A stretch of DNA of 46,392 nucleotides from contig NZ_FNFU01000022.1 of the NCBI RefSeq assembly GCF_900101115.1, forward strand, positions 1 to 46,392, read 5' to 3'. The stretch's first letter is position 1; each line of letters starts with the position of its first letter. The position numbers were made by a program, and so were the translations under genes. Source of the stretch: Cryobacterium psychrotolerans (GTDB taxonomy: Bacteria; Actinomycetota; Actinomycetes; Actinomycetales; Microbacteriaceae). Positions 8,371-15,977 of this stretch are shown piece after piece. The notes under the pieces were generated by a model that was given only the letters and a program-made list of their open reading frames with translations, made no database searches and had not been told where the DNA came from.

Positions 8371-8790
8371 ATGGTTGACACCGCACCCACACTCGAAACG
8401 AGCGGCGCGATTGCCGGCACAACGGTCATCACCGACAGCGTCATCGCCAAGATCGTCGGCATCACGGCGCGCGAGGTATCCGGCGTGCACACGCTGGCCA
8501 ACGGCGCGGGCCCCCTCGGCGCCATCCGCGACGCCATCAGCGGCGCCGACCTCGACCAGGGCGTGAGCATCACTGTCGCGGACTCGCAGGTCGCCGTTGA
8601 CATCTCCCTGGTCGCCGAGTACCCGGTTCCGCTGCACAAGGTCGCCGCCGATGTGCGCGCCGCGGTCATCGCGGCCGTCGAGTCCCTCGTCGAACTGCAG
8701 GTCACCGAGGTCAACGTGACCGTCAAAGACGTGCACCTGGTCTCCGACGACGACACCACCGGCAGCGCGAACACACAGGTCGGAGCGTAA
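8371..8790 (+). CDS. Asp23/Gls24 family envelope stress response protein
   Basis: 139 residues from ATG 8371, with an AAGGAG ribosome site. Family features are the N-terminal GTTVITDSVIAKIVGITAR strand-helix, the EVSGVHTLAN turn, the VDISLVAEYPVPL strand and the terminal VTEVNVTVKDVHL strand. The first ~20 residues are a Thr/Ala-rich tail. Asp23 proteins are cytoplasmic and membrane-associated through partners, and help in cell-wall and alkaline stress. The next gene starts 5 bases later and encodes a membrane-anchored partner candidate. Confidence 0.9.
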   Translation: MVDTAPTLETSGAIAGTTVITDSVIAKIVGITAREVSGVHTLANGAGPLGAIRDAISGADLDQGVSITVADSQVAVDISLVAEYPVPLHKVAADVRAAVIAAVESLVELQVTEVNVTVKDVHLVSDDDTTGSANTQVGA

Positions 8791-8794
8791 ACAG

Positions 8795-9220
8795 GTGATC
8801 GAGCAAGAAACGGATCGGGGCACCACCCGGATCAGCGCGCGCGCAGTCACGCGCGTCGCCGCCGCCGTGGCCGCCTCGCATCTCAATCTGGCGCCGGACA
8901 CGGTCGGTGTCACCCTCGCCCGGCCCGACGGCCGGATCGAACTCACGGTGAGCGCGCCCATCCCGGCCGCCACAATGATCGACCGGGTGCAGGAGCAGAT
9001 CCGCCAGGAGTCCGGCGACCTCATCGGTTCGACCATCGGCCGTGTCACTGTGCGGCAGAGCAGCGCTCCCCAGGCGGCGGCGCTGGCCGGCACCATCCTG
9101 ACCCGGGTGCGTTCGCGCTACCGCGAGGATCCCGTTCGCCTTGTGGGTCTCGTTGCGGTCGGCCTCGCCTCGGTCGGCATCGTCGCGGGCATTCTCGCCC
9201 GCGCCATCTCGCGCAAATAA
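8795..9220 (+). CDS. Membrane-anchored Asp23-associated protein (hypothetical)
   Basis: 141 residues from GTG 8795, four bases after the Asp23 stop. Residues 10-90 look like a shortened Asp23-type domain (ISARAVTRVAAAVAASH, IELTVSAPIPA). Residues ~115-137 form one membrane helix (LVGLVAVGLASVGIVAGIL) followed by a short basic tail. This two-part build suggests it tethers the Asp23 assembly to the membrane, comparable in role to AmaP in Firmicutes. The analogy is inferred from architecture and neighbourhood; I do not see AmaP homology. Confidence 0.8.
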   Translation: MIEQETDRGTTRISARAVTRVAAAVAASHLNLAPDTVGVTLARPDGRIELTVSAPIPAATMIDRVQEQIRQESGDLIGSTIGRVTVRQSSAPQAAALAGTILTRVRSRYREDPVRLVGLVAVGLASVGIVAGILARAISRK

Positions 9221-9290
9221 CTGCCCCCGCCCACTTCCACGGCACGGCCATGTCGGCTGTGCACGACCCCGAGAGAAAGAGAGGCCCCTC

Positions 9291-9464
9291 ATGGGCGCAT
9301 CAGAAAAGATCAACAACGAAGCCGATGACCTCAAAGGCAAGGCCAAAGAGGGCTTCGGCAAGGCAACCGACGACGACGCAACCGTCGCCGAGGGCAAGGC
9401 CGACCAGGCCGGTGCCAACCTGAAGAAGGCCGGCGAAAACGTCAAGGACGCCTTCAAAAAGTAG
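9291..9464 (+). CDS. CsbD family stress protein
   Basis: 57 residues, small and highly charged, with the family's repeating Lys/Glu/Asp/Gly pattern (NNEADDLKGKAKEGFGKAT, then EGKADQAGANLKKAGENVKD). CsbD-like proteins are general-stress proteins of unknown mechanism. An AGAGAAAGAGAGG purine-rich ribosome site precedes ATG 9291. It follows the Asp23 pair in the same direction. Confidence 0.9.
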   Translation: MGASEKINNEADDLKGKAKEGFGKATDDDATVAEGKADQAGANLKKAGENVKDAFKK

Positions 9465-9523
9465 ACGTCTTCCGGCGGTGCCCGGGTTTCCCTGGGGGAT
9501 TCGGGCCCCGCGACCCGCACAAT

Positions 9524-9557
9524 CACATCACTATCGAACACACATCACTATCGAACA
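9524..9557 (+). repeat. Exact tandem duplication of a 17-base unit
   Basis: Two adjoining identical copies of CACATCACTATCGAACA (9524-9540 and 9541-9557) just upstream of the GlsB/YeaQ-type gene. The second copy ends 12 bases before that gene's ATG, so the repeat lies in its probable 5' leader. Confidence 0.9.
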
Positions 9558-9569
9558 AAGGACACCCAC

Positions 9570-9833
9570 ATGGGCTTCATCGCATTCCTCATCCTCGGAC
9601 TCATTGCCGGCGCGATCGCAAAGGCTATCCTGCCGGGTCGCCAGGGCGGCGGATGGCTCATCACGCTCCTCCTGGGCGTCATCGGCGCGTTCCTCGGCGG
9701 ATGGCTCGGATCGCTCCTGTTCAACGTGCCGCTGAACGACTTCTTCTCGATCTCCACCTGGCTCCTGGCCATCGGTGGTTCGATCATCGTGCTGCTGGTC
9801 TACAGCGCAGTCTTCAACCGCCGCAAGGCGTAA
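9570..9833 (+). CDS. GlsB/YeaQ/YmgE family small membrane protein
   Basis: 87 residues with three hydrophobic segments and the family's glycine-rich pattern: LILGLIAGAIAKAILPG, then LITLLLGVIGAFLGGWLG, then LLAIGGSIIVLLVYSAVF. Often annotated transglycosylase-associated protein; it is linked to general or envelope stress without a proven activity. An AAAGGACACCC ribosome site precedes ATG 9570. It closes the stress cluster and is followed by a strong terminator. Confidence 0.92.
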   Translation: MGFIAFLILGLIAGAIAKAILPGRQGGGWLITLLLGVIGAFLGGWLGSLLFNVPLNDFFSISTWLLAIGGSIIVLLVYSAVFNRRKA

Positions 9834-9854
9834 CGCCCCGGCCGCACGGCCCGC

Positions 9855-9902
9855 AAAAAACCGCCGGCGCACCGATACTCTCGGTGCGCCGGCGGGTTTT
9901 TT
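9855..9902. terminator. Strong intrinsic terminator, bidirectional
   Basis: A GC-rich hairpin with about 15 base pairs (CCGCCGGCGCACCGA at 9861-9875 against its complement ending at 9895) and a 5-base loop. A6 lies on the left and T6 on the right, so it can stop the stress cluster on the plus strand and dcd on the minus strand. Confidence 0.92.
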
Positions 9903-9929
9903 GTCTGCGGTTTCTTGCTGTGGTGCCGG

Positions 9930-10535
9930 CTACTCGCCGGTGCTGCCGGCGTCGCTCGCACGCACATCCGTGCGGTGGAAACCCTGGAATGAACGCGAGG
10001 CGGTCGGCCCGCGCTGGCCCTGGTAGCGGGAGCTGTACTCGCCCGATCCATAGGGTCGCTCGGCGGGCGAGCTCAGCTGGAAGAAGCACAGCTGGCCGAT
10101 CTTCATTCCCGGCCAGAGCTTGATCGGGAGCGTCGCGACGTTGCTCAGCTCGAGCGTGACGTGGCCGGAGAAGCCGGGGTCGATGAAGCCGGCCGTGGAA
10201 TGAGTGAGCAAGCCCAGCCGGCCGAGCGAACTCTTGCCCTCGAGTCGGGCGGCCACGTCGTCGGGCAGGCTGATGAGCTCGTAGGTGGAGCCGAGAACGA
10301 ACTCACCGGGGTGCAGGATGAAAGGTTCGTCCGGCTGAGTCTCGATCAGGCGGGTCAGATCCGGCTGATCCTCGGCGGGGTCGATGTACGGATACTTATG
10401 GTTGTCGAACAACCGGAAGTACCGGTCCAGTCGCACGTCGATGCTCGAGGGCTGGATCATCTCCGGCTGGTAGGGGTCCAGACGGATGCGTCCAGCGCCG
10501 AGTTCTGCCTTGATGTCGCGGTCCGAGAGAAGCAC
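9930..10535 (-). CDS. dcd: dCTP deaminase (probably bifunctional deaminase/dUTPase)
   Basis: 201 residues, full length. It deaminates dCTP to dUTP; in actinobacteria the enzyme often also cleaves dUTP to dUMP. Recognised by [12 protein letters not shown] at the start, [33 protein letters not shown] with the nucleotide-binding loop and catalytic Glu downstream in HVTLELSN, and [12 protein letters not shown] near the C-terminus. The start is GTG 10535. TAGGCT lies at 10542-10547, exactly 6 bases upstream, so the mRNA is likely leaderless. It diverges from tRNA-Gly. Confidence 0.96.
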   Translation of the reverse strand: MLLSDRDIKAELGAGRIRLDPYQPEMIQPSSIDVRLDRYFRLFDNHKYPYIDPAEDQPDLTRLIETQPDEPFILHPGEFVLGSTYELISLPDDVAARLEGKSSLGRLGLLTHSTAGFIDPGFSGHVTLELSNVATLPIKLWPGMKIGQLCFFQLSSPAERPYGSGEYSSRYQGQRGPTASRSFQGFHRTDVRASDAGSTGE

Positions 10536-10599
10536 GATGCCAGCCTACCGGCGCGTACTTGATAAGCTGGCACGGTTCCGGCAGCGACAACGCCGATAC

Positions 10600-10670
10600 G
10601 CGGATGTAGTTCAATGGTAGAACTTCAGCTTCCCAAGCTGATAGCGCGGGTTCGATTCCCGTCATCCGCT
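10600..10670 (+). tRNA. tRNA-Gly (anticodon CCC)
   Basis: 71-base cloverleaf: acceptor GCGGATG pairs with CATCCGC, D stem GTTC/GAAC, anticodon stem TCAGC/GCTGA with loop TTCCCAA (anticodon CCC, reading GGG), T arm GCGGG-TTCGATT-CCCGT. The CCA end is not encoded. The discriminator base 10670 is also the last base of the converging phospholipase C stop codon. Confidence 0.96.
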
Positions 10671-12772
10671 CACCTGATGCCGGCGCCACCATCCTCGACC
10701 CGACCGGTCAGGCGGCGGCGGAAGCTGGCGTCCTCCGTAGTACTGATTTCAACGTCGTACCAGCCGTTGAGTGCCGGCCAGCTGAGCTTCTTCCGCTGTC
10801 CGGGCCGCAGGACCTGCGTGTGGGCGTGGCTGACGTACTGCAGGGACGTGAACGTCAGCGTGACGGCAACGGATCCGGTGTTGCTGACTGCGAGTTCCAC
10901 GTCGCTTGCCTCCCGATTCTCCGTAATGCTGGCATCCACGCCCACAGCGGCCCCTGCGGATGTGCCCGCCAGCTCGTACTGGAAGCCGTTCGGCCCCGAG
11001 ACGGCGAGGTCGTACTTCCCGTTCTTCACTGGAACGTCCACGCTGAGGTTCTTCAGCACGTCGAAGTGCTGCGGCACGGCATACTCGCCCGCATAGCCGT
11101 AGAGCGCGAAGTGCGTGGACCGTGGACCGGTGTTCATCAGCGCCAGCGTCACGTTGCCGGCCGGGTGCGCCTGGGCGGCAACCTTCGGGCGGTAGGGCAA
11201 CGGGCGAGCCGGACGGGTTCCGGATTCCTGGATTGGTGAGGCCTGGGCCGTCGGCGGGGTGGGATGCCAGCGGGCGATGGCGGCGGGAACCGGGCCGGGG
11301 TGATCCACCTCGGGTTGCGTGCCCGCCCTGGTGAAGTCAAAGACACTGGTCAGATCGCCGCAGACGGTGCGCCGCCACGCGGAAATATTCGGTTCCCGAA
11401 CCCCCGTCCACCGTTCCAGGAAGCGGATCACGGACGTGTGGTCGAAGACTTCTGAGCTGACATAGCCGCCAATAGTCCACGGGGAGACGACGGTCATCGG
11501 CACCCGCGGGCCCAGGCCGATGGGCGAGCCGCCAAACCAGTCATCGCCGCTGCCAGACTCCGGTCGTGGCGCAACGGGTGGGGGGACGTGGTCGAAGTAG
11601 CCGTCGTTTTCATCAAAGTTCATGAAGAGGGCCGTCGTCGCCCAGGTCTCCGGGTCGCTCGCGATGGTGTCAAGCAGCCGGTAGACGAAGTTCGCGCTGC
11701 CTACCGGGGTGGAGGCTCCGGGATGCTCCGAGTCCGCGGCCGAAGGGACGATCCAGCTGACCTCGGGGAGCTCGTTCGCGGCAATATCAGTGCGCATCCG
11801 ATCGAGCAGAGTATCCGGATTGCCGCGCCACATTGCCTTGTCGAAGAGCGATTTCTCCGCCTCGCTGAGCAGCTCACGGCCCTGGCTGAGTTGGGCCAAC
11901 AGCCGCTGCTGCTCGGCGGGGGCCTGCGCGGCCAGGCTGTCGTAGAACTCTTCTGTGGTGCGCAGGTGACCGTCCACGGCGGCCAGCATCTTGTGGCCGA
12001 TCTTCTTGAAGGTCTGGAAGTACTCCACAGCATTGTCGGTGAAGTTGTCCCAGTCCTGGTAAATCCGCCAGGACACCCCGGCCTCCTGTAACCGTTCCGG
12101 GTACGTGGTCCAGTCGTAGCCGGCATGGTCATAGTTGTAGGCGGCGTTGGTGACGGCGCGGGAGGCGGAACCCGGCTCATTACCCACCGTTCCGGACCAG
12201 AGATAGTTGCGGTTGGGGTTCGTGGATCCGTTGATTGAGCAGTGATAGGCATCGCAGATGGTGAAGGTATCCGCCAGCTCGTACTGCAACGGGATGTCCG
12301 CACGTTCGTAGTACGTCATGGTCGACGGGCTCTTGGAGGGGATCCACTTGTCGCACCACCCGTTGCCCCAGGCCGCGGTCGTCCCGGCCCAGGAGTGATC
12401 CAACGCGCCCAGATACTGGATATCAGAGGCCGGGCGACCGGCCAGTTCGGCAGCTTTCCGCAACGAGAACGGCAATACGGTCTCGCCGCTGGCCGAGGCT
12501 TGTTCGAAAACGGGTTTGCCGCTGGGCAAGCGCAGCGCCGCCTGATCCGCGAAGCCGCGGACTCCGCGCAGGGACCCGAAGTAGTGGTCGAAGGACCTGT
12601 TTTCCTGCATCAGCACAATGACGTGCTTGATGGCCTTCAGCCCGCCGGGGCGAATCGGCTGCGCCATCGCCGCCTGCACGGAGGGAGGGAGAAGAGAACT
12701 CGCGGTCCCGACTGCCGCAGCGGCTGCCGCAGTGCTCAGAAACCGACGCCGGGAAAAACCTGTGCTGGACAT
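10670..12772 (-). CDS. Phospholipase C, phosphocholine-specific type, Tat-exported
   Basis: About 700 residues from ATG 12772 (GAAAGG 8 bases upstream). A twin-arginine signal (SRRRFLSTAAAAAAVG) is followed by a hydrophobic stretch, so export is in folded form through Tat. The bacterial phospholipase C/acid phosphatase-type domain starts with VIVLMQENRSFDHYFGSLRG, and later shows NYLWSG, SWRIYQDWDNFTD and LFMNFDENDGYFDHVPPP, with the metal- and phosphate-binding Asp/Glu/His residues. The C-terminal ~200 residues carry the beta-sandwich repeats typical of this family (DUF756). It hydrolyses phosphatidylcholine or sphingomyelin-type lipids outside the cell, probably for phosphorus or carbon supply. 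Confidence 0.92.
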   Translation of the reverse strand: MSSTGFSRRRFLSTAAAAAAVGTASSLLPPSVQAAMAQPIRPGGLKAIKHVIVLMQENRSFDHYFGSLRGVRGFADQAALRLPSGKPVFEQASASGETVLPFSLRKAAELAGRPASDIQYLGALDHSWAGTTAAWGNGWCDKWIPSKSPSTMTYYERADIPLQYELADTFTICDAYHCSINGSTNPNRNYLWSGTVGNEPGSASRAVTNAAYNYDHAGYDWTTYPERLQEAGVSWRIYQDWDNFTDNAVEYFQTFKKIGHKMLAAVDGHLRTTEEFYDSLAAQAPAEQQRLLAQLSQGRELLSEAEKSLFDKAMWRGNPDTLLDRMRTDIAANELPEVSWIVPSAADSEHPGASTPVGSANFVYRLLDTIASDPETWATTALFMNFDENDGYFDHVPPPVAPRPESGSGDDWFGGSPIGLGPRVPMTVVSPWTIGGYVSSEVFDHTSVIRFLERWTGVREPNISAWRRTVCGDLTSVFDFTRAGTQPEVDHPGPVPAAIARWHPTPPTAQASPIQESGTRPARPLPYRPKVAAQAHPAGNVTLALMNTGPRSTHFALYGYAGEYAVPQHFDVLKNLSVDVPVKNGKYDLAVSGPNGFQYELAGTSAGAAVGVDASITENREASDVELAVSNTGSVAVTLTFTSLQYVSHAHTQVLRPGQRKKLSWPALNGWYDVEISTTEDASFRRRLTGRVEDGGAGIR

Positions 12773-12930
12773 GCGACTGCCTTTCATCGACGTGCAAAGC
12801 GGGCGCTGAGTGACTTTCGCACCCCCACGCCAGCTTCGCGTCCGCACCCTGACTGGCAGCAAATGCTAGCTAAACGCGGGATGAACACCCGCGTCAGGCG
12901 ATCGCCGACCGGGCCGATCTCATCCGTCGG

Positions 12931-12999
12931 CTAGTCGGTTTCGAAGGCTGGTGCGTCTGCCGGCCACAGTGCTCCACCCATGCCTGTCCGGGCGGTCAT
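12931..12999 (-). CDS. Possible 22-residue ORF after the YgjV-type gene
   Basis: The frame MTARTGMGGALWPADAPAFE begins at an ATG overlapping the stop of the YgjV-type gene (TGATG) and ends at TAG 12931-12933. It is too short for confident coding, and no family is recognised. The remaining 12773-12930 stretch holds nothing I can identify. Confidence 0.2.
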   Translation of the reverse strand: MTARTGMGGALWPADAPAFETD

Positions 13000-13601
13000 C
13001 AGGTCCTCGGGGTGTTCGCTTCCGACAATCCATAGGTCACTGCTACGGCCCCGGATTGACCCGCGGCTTCGGGGAAAGCTCGACGCTGTCGCAGGATCAT
13101 CACGAATGCCGTTCCAATCAGGCCCAGTCCGATGACCTCTCCGCCGAGGACGCCCCACAGGCCGAAGGCGATCTCATAGGTGACCCAGGTGGCCACGCCG
13201 AAGAACATCACGGCTTTGACGTGCAGCACGTCGCGAAGCGACAGCGCGGCGATGACGAGCCCCGAACCGAGAATCGGTAGCCACGCGGCCCACCAGGTCG
13301 GTATTCCGTTGAGCCCCAGGTAGGCAATCCAGATAGCGGAGATGAACGCCGGGGTCCACCAGAGGCTCCGCGCCCACGCATGGTCGTCAGAGCGGGCAAT
13401 GATCCAGCCGCGGACAGCGGCGATCGCGGGTATCGCGGCGGTCCCGGGCATGCCCAGGAACAAGTACGAGGCAGTGAGGATGACGGAGGCCACCGCATTC
13501 CGGACGACGGTGGTGCGGCGTTGCCTCGACCAGTGCGACCAGAGGATGACGGCGATGCCGACGAAACCGAGGGCCTGACCCGCCCACCACGTCCAGTCCA
13601 C
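12999..13601 (-). CDS. YgjV-family inner membrane protein
   Basis: 200 residues with about six membrane helices, for example ALGFVGIAVILWSHW, AVASVILTASYLFLGMPG and GLGLIGTAFVMILRQRR. The WAGQALGFVGIAV start with the following RQRRTTVVRNAV loop is typical of YgjV (Imp-YgjV) proteins, whose function is unknown. I place the start at GTG 13601 because GGAGG lies 5 bases upstream. An alternative GTG at 13637 has no ribosome site and would lie in the remnant of another gene. Confidence 0.75.
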   Translation of the reverse strand: MDWTWWAGQALGFVGIAVILWSHWSRQRRTTVVRNAVASVILTASYLFLGMPGTAAIPAIAAVRGWIIARSDDHAWARSLWWTPAFISAIWIAYLGLNGIPTWWAAWLPILGSGLVIAALSLRDVLHVKAVMFFGVATWVTYEIAFGLWGVLGGEVIGLGLIGTAFVMILRQRRAFPEAAGQSGAVAVTYGLSEANTPRT

Positions 13602-13637
13602 GCATGCCTCCACGTTGTAGTCGCTATTGCACTTCAC

Positions 13638-13694
13638 TTCGAATACCAGGATCGCTCCCGACGTGCTTCCGGCATCCGGCAGATGGAGGCTGGA
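13638..13694 (-). pseudogene. Remnant of a second ornithine cyclodeaminase-family gene
   Basis: In the frame following the intact gene's stop, this stretch reads SSLHL then PDAGSTSGAILVFE. The intact upstream protein has SLHL and PEAGSTSGAILVFD about 20 residues apart. The nucleotides also match over about 36 bases with a handful of changes. It looks like an internally deleted leftover of a paralogous gene. Confidence 0.55.
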
Positions 13695-13709
13695 GCACGA
13701 CGGGCGGAA

Positions 13710-14687
13710 TCATCTGAGGAGCTCGCCGGGGGCTCCGCCATCGAGGTCGAAGCGTCGTCCGAGATTTCGTTGTGCCGCCTGGCGCATCACGAGCCCGACG
13801 ACGGCCGCGTCCACTGCAGACGAGCCGACGGAGTCGAAGACAATCCTGCGGCCACTCCTCCGCGACCCGATTCCTGCTTGGAGCACGGTCCCAATGCTTG
13901 AAACCCGCACCATAGAGTCCTCGCCCAGGTAAGCACATTCACCAACCGCCAACGCATCTGAGCGGACGTCCGCGTAGACCTCAGCGGAGTCGAGGACGCC
14001 GGGTGCCAGTTCGCGCTTCCCAGCGCTGTCAGCTCCCATCGCCAGTATCACGGCGTCCGGGAGCAGGTCCTCCACGGAGACGAGCGGCGATTGTGAGGGG
14101 GTGCACGTGATGACGAGGTCAGCACCGATCACCGTATCCGAAATGGTTCGGCAGGCGCGGTGCTCCACCCGCCCCTGGTACGCGGCCGCCAGATCAATCG
14201 CATGCTCGTGCGTGCGGCTCCAGATGCGCACGTCACCCGCGATGCCGAGGTACTCCAGCGCTTCGTCTATTCTTTGCGCCACGGGACCCGCACCAACGAG
14301 CGCGACTCGGACCGGCCCCGGGCCCACCAGGGCCCGGGCTGCGACGGCCGCGATGGCCGCGGTGCGCATAGCCGTGAGGTCACCACTGGCCATAACGGCT
14401 TGCAGGCGCTGTTTCTCGTAGTCGAAAACCAGGATCGCCCCGGAGGTGCTTCCAGCCTCGGGCCGAAGGTTTGCTTTGACCGAGATTATGGGCGGTTCTG
14501 TGAGGGCCCCGGACTTGAGGTGCAGGGACGCCCCTGGCACAACCAGCTGACTGGAGATGCTCGGGAGAACGTCGCCCTCGGCCAGATCGATCAGGGCGCG
14601 CTGCGTCGCATCAATCAGTTCAGGCCAGGTCAGCAGGCTGCGGACTTCCTCGCGATCAAGCATCAGGATGGGTTCGGTGCCGGACAT
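13710..14687 (-). CDS. Ornithine cyclodeaminase/mu-crystallin family NAD(P)-dependent reductase
   Basis: 325 residues from ATG 14687, with GGAG 5 bases upstream; longer starts at 14744/14747 overlap the preceding stop but would add an atypical tail. Family marks are MLDREEVRSLLTWPELIDA at the N-terminus, LHLKSG, ASGDLTAMRTAAIAAVAAR, the Rossmann loop VALVGAGPVAQRI near residue 130 and SVGSSAVDAAVVG near the end. Members include ornithine cyclodeaminase, alanine dehydrogenase, ketimine (pyrroline-2-carboxylate) reductase and iminosuccinate reductase, and sequence reading cannot tell these apart. It sits directly behind a D-amino-acid PLP enzyme, so imine or amino-acid redox chemistry fits. Confidence 0.85.
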   Translation of the reverse strand: MSGTEPILMLDREEVRSLLTWPELIDATQRALIDLAEGDVLPSISSQLVVPGASLHLKSGALTEPPIISVKANLRPEAGSTSGAILVFDYEKQRLQAVMASGDLTAMRTAAIAAVAARALVGPGPVRVALVGAGPVAQRIDEALEYLGIAGDVRIWSRTHEHAIDLAAAYQGRVEHRACRTISDTVIGADLVITCTPSQSPLVSVEDLLPDAVILAMGADSAGKRELAPGVLDSAEVYADVRSDALAVGECAYLGEDSMVRVSSIGTVLQAGIGSRRSGRRIVFDSVGSSAVDAAVVGLVMRQAAQRNLGRRFDLDGGAPGELLR

Positions 14688-14743
14688 AGTTCTCCAATTA
14701 GCGTCGGTAGGTGTCACAGGGCGGGGGTGGGTCGCGGCGGACA

Positions 14744-15904
14744 TCACAGGCTGCGCCGCATGGCATCAACTCGGATCCGCTGCACGATCTGGCCGTTGCG
14801 GGTGCCGTACACCTCGCGTTGCAGGTCCATCCACACGCAGCTGTGAATGGGCAGGATCCTGACGCGTTCCCCCAATCGCAGATCCTCATCCTCGGCGGCA
14901 AGACCGAGTACGGCGTGTTCTTCTGAAACCTGACGAAACCCGCTGCCCGGCCGGTTCACCAAGTGCCCGTGTCCGTGCTGGTCCGTGCGCGCCGTCGTAA
15001 TGCTCTTGCTGCCGGCATTCAAGGTGGCACGCCCCGGAGCACGGCTGACCACAGTGGCCAGCATGCTGAGTGCGAGCTGATCTGGCGTGCACGCGTACCG
15101 TCCCAGCGTGCGCAGGTCATTGAAGACGTATGTCCCGGGCCGAACCTCGGTGATTCCGTCGTCAGCGGACAGATACGGCGTCGTCACGGTGGAGCCCGCG
15201 CTGACGACATCAACCTGGAGCCCGTGGGCCTCGAGCCCTTCCCGGGCGCGCTGCATGGCACGTACCTCATCACGAGCCACCTGCTCGATGCCCTGCTGGT
15301 CCACCGCCTGGTGCGCTTGCCCGGCGTGGGTGAGGATGCCCCGCACGCGCAGGCCCGGGAGCCTGTCGACTTCGGCGGCCAGGGCGCCAGCGAGTTCGGG
15401 CAGGACCCCGGCCCGATGCATACCGGAGTCGATTTCAATGAGCACCGGAAGCTCACGACCGACCGAAGTGGCGATCCTGCTGTATCCCCTCGCGACATCG
15501 ATCGAATCAGCAACGACCGTCAGCGCCCCCGCGTCCACGAGCGGCGCGAGACGGCGGAGCTTGGCCTCTCCGAAGACCGGGTAGGCCAGCAGCAGGTCCC
15601 GGACGCCATGCCGCCACATGACCTCTGCCTCGCCGACCGTCGCCAGGCACAGTCCCGTCGCACCGGCGGCCAGCTGCAGGTCTGCGATGAACGTACTCTT
15701 GTGGCTTTTGGCGTGGGGACGCAAGGCCATGCCCCGACGTGTCGCAAAGTCAGCCATGGACGCGATGTTTCTTTCCAACACGTGCAGGTCGACGAGGAGC
15801 GCGGGCGTATCGAGCAATTCACTCTCGAGGTCGAGAGGCAGCTGCGCTTGCGGATCGAGCGCCAGCAGTTCCTCTGGGTGAGCGAGATGCGTGGTGGTCG
15901 TCAT
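14744..15904 (-). CDS. PLP enzyme of the D-serine dehydratase/D-threonine aldolase family
   Basis: 386 residues from ATG 15904. The alanine-racemase-like barrel carries RPHAKSHKS with the PLP-binding lysine near residue 60, LATVGEAEVMWRHGV, LIEIDSGMHRAGV, ILTHAGQ and SAGSTVT. The C-terminal metal site reads PIHSCVW, a His-x-Cys. From known structures, His-x-Cys is the zinc site of eukaryote-type D-serine dehydratase, whereas D-threonine aldolase and beta-hydroxyaspartate aldolase use His-x-Asp. This favours a dehydratase, or a new specificity, over an aldolase. Its operon partners are a D-aminoacylase-family enzyme and an ornithine-cyclodeaminase-family reductase. Confidence 0.86.
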   Translation of the reverse strand: MTTTTHLAHPEELLALDPQAQLPLDLESELLDTPALLVDLHVLERNIASMADFATRRGMALRPHAKSHKSTFIADLQLAAGATGLCLATVGEAEVMWRHGVRDLLLAYPVFGEAKLRRLAPLVDAGALTVVADSIDVARGYSRIATSVGRELPVLIEIDSGMHRAGVLPELAGALAAEVDRLPGLRVRGILTHAGQAHQAVDQQGIEQVARDEVRAMQRAREGLEAHGLQVDVVSAGSTVTTPYLSADDGITEVRPGTYVFNDLRTLGRYACTPDQLALSMLATVVSRAPGRATLNAGSKSITTARTDQHGHGHLVNRPGSGFRQVSEEHAVLGLAAEDEDLRLGERVRILPIHSCVWMDLQREVYGTRNGQIVQRIRVDAMRRSL

Positions 15905-15977
15905 AGTTGTCTGCCTAAGTGGGGCACTGCTGCCGCGTTTGCGGCGCTGGTGCGGGTTTGGATGGGATTCGGGTTGC

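Noticed and set aside
13602..13637. GTG 13637 as start of the YgjV-type membrane protein
   Set aside because: It has no ribosome site and directly follows the ornithine-cyclodeaminase remnant; GTG 13601 has GGAGG at proper distance and begins close to the first membrane helix.
14744..15904. Beta-hydroxyaspartate cycle (BhcC/BhcD-like pair next to glyoxylate metabolism)
   Set aside because: The PLP enzyme and reductase belong to the same families as BhcC and BhcD, but the metal motif is His-x-Cys rather than His-x-Asp, and no BhcA aminotransferase or BhcB dehydratase is present.
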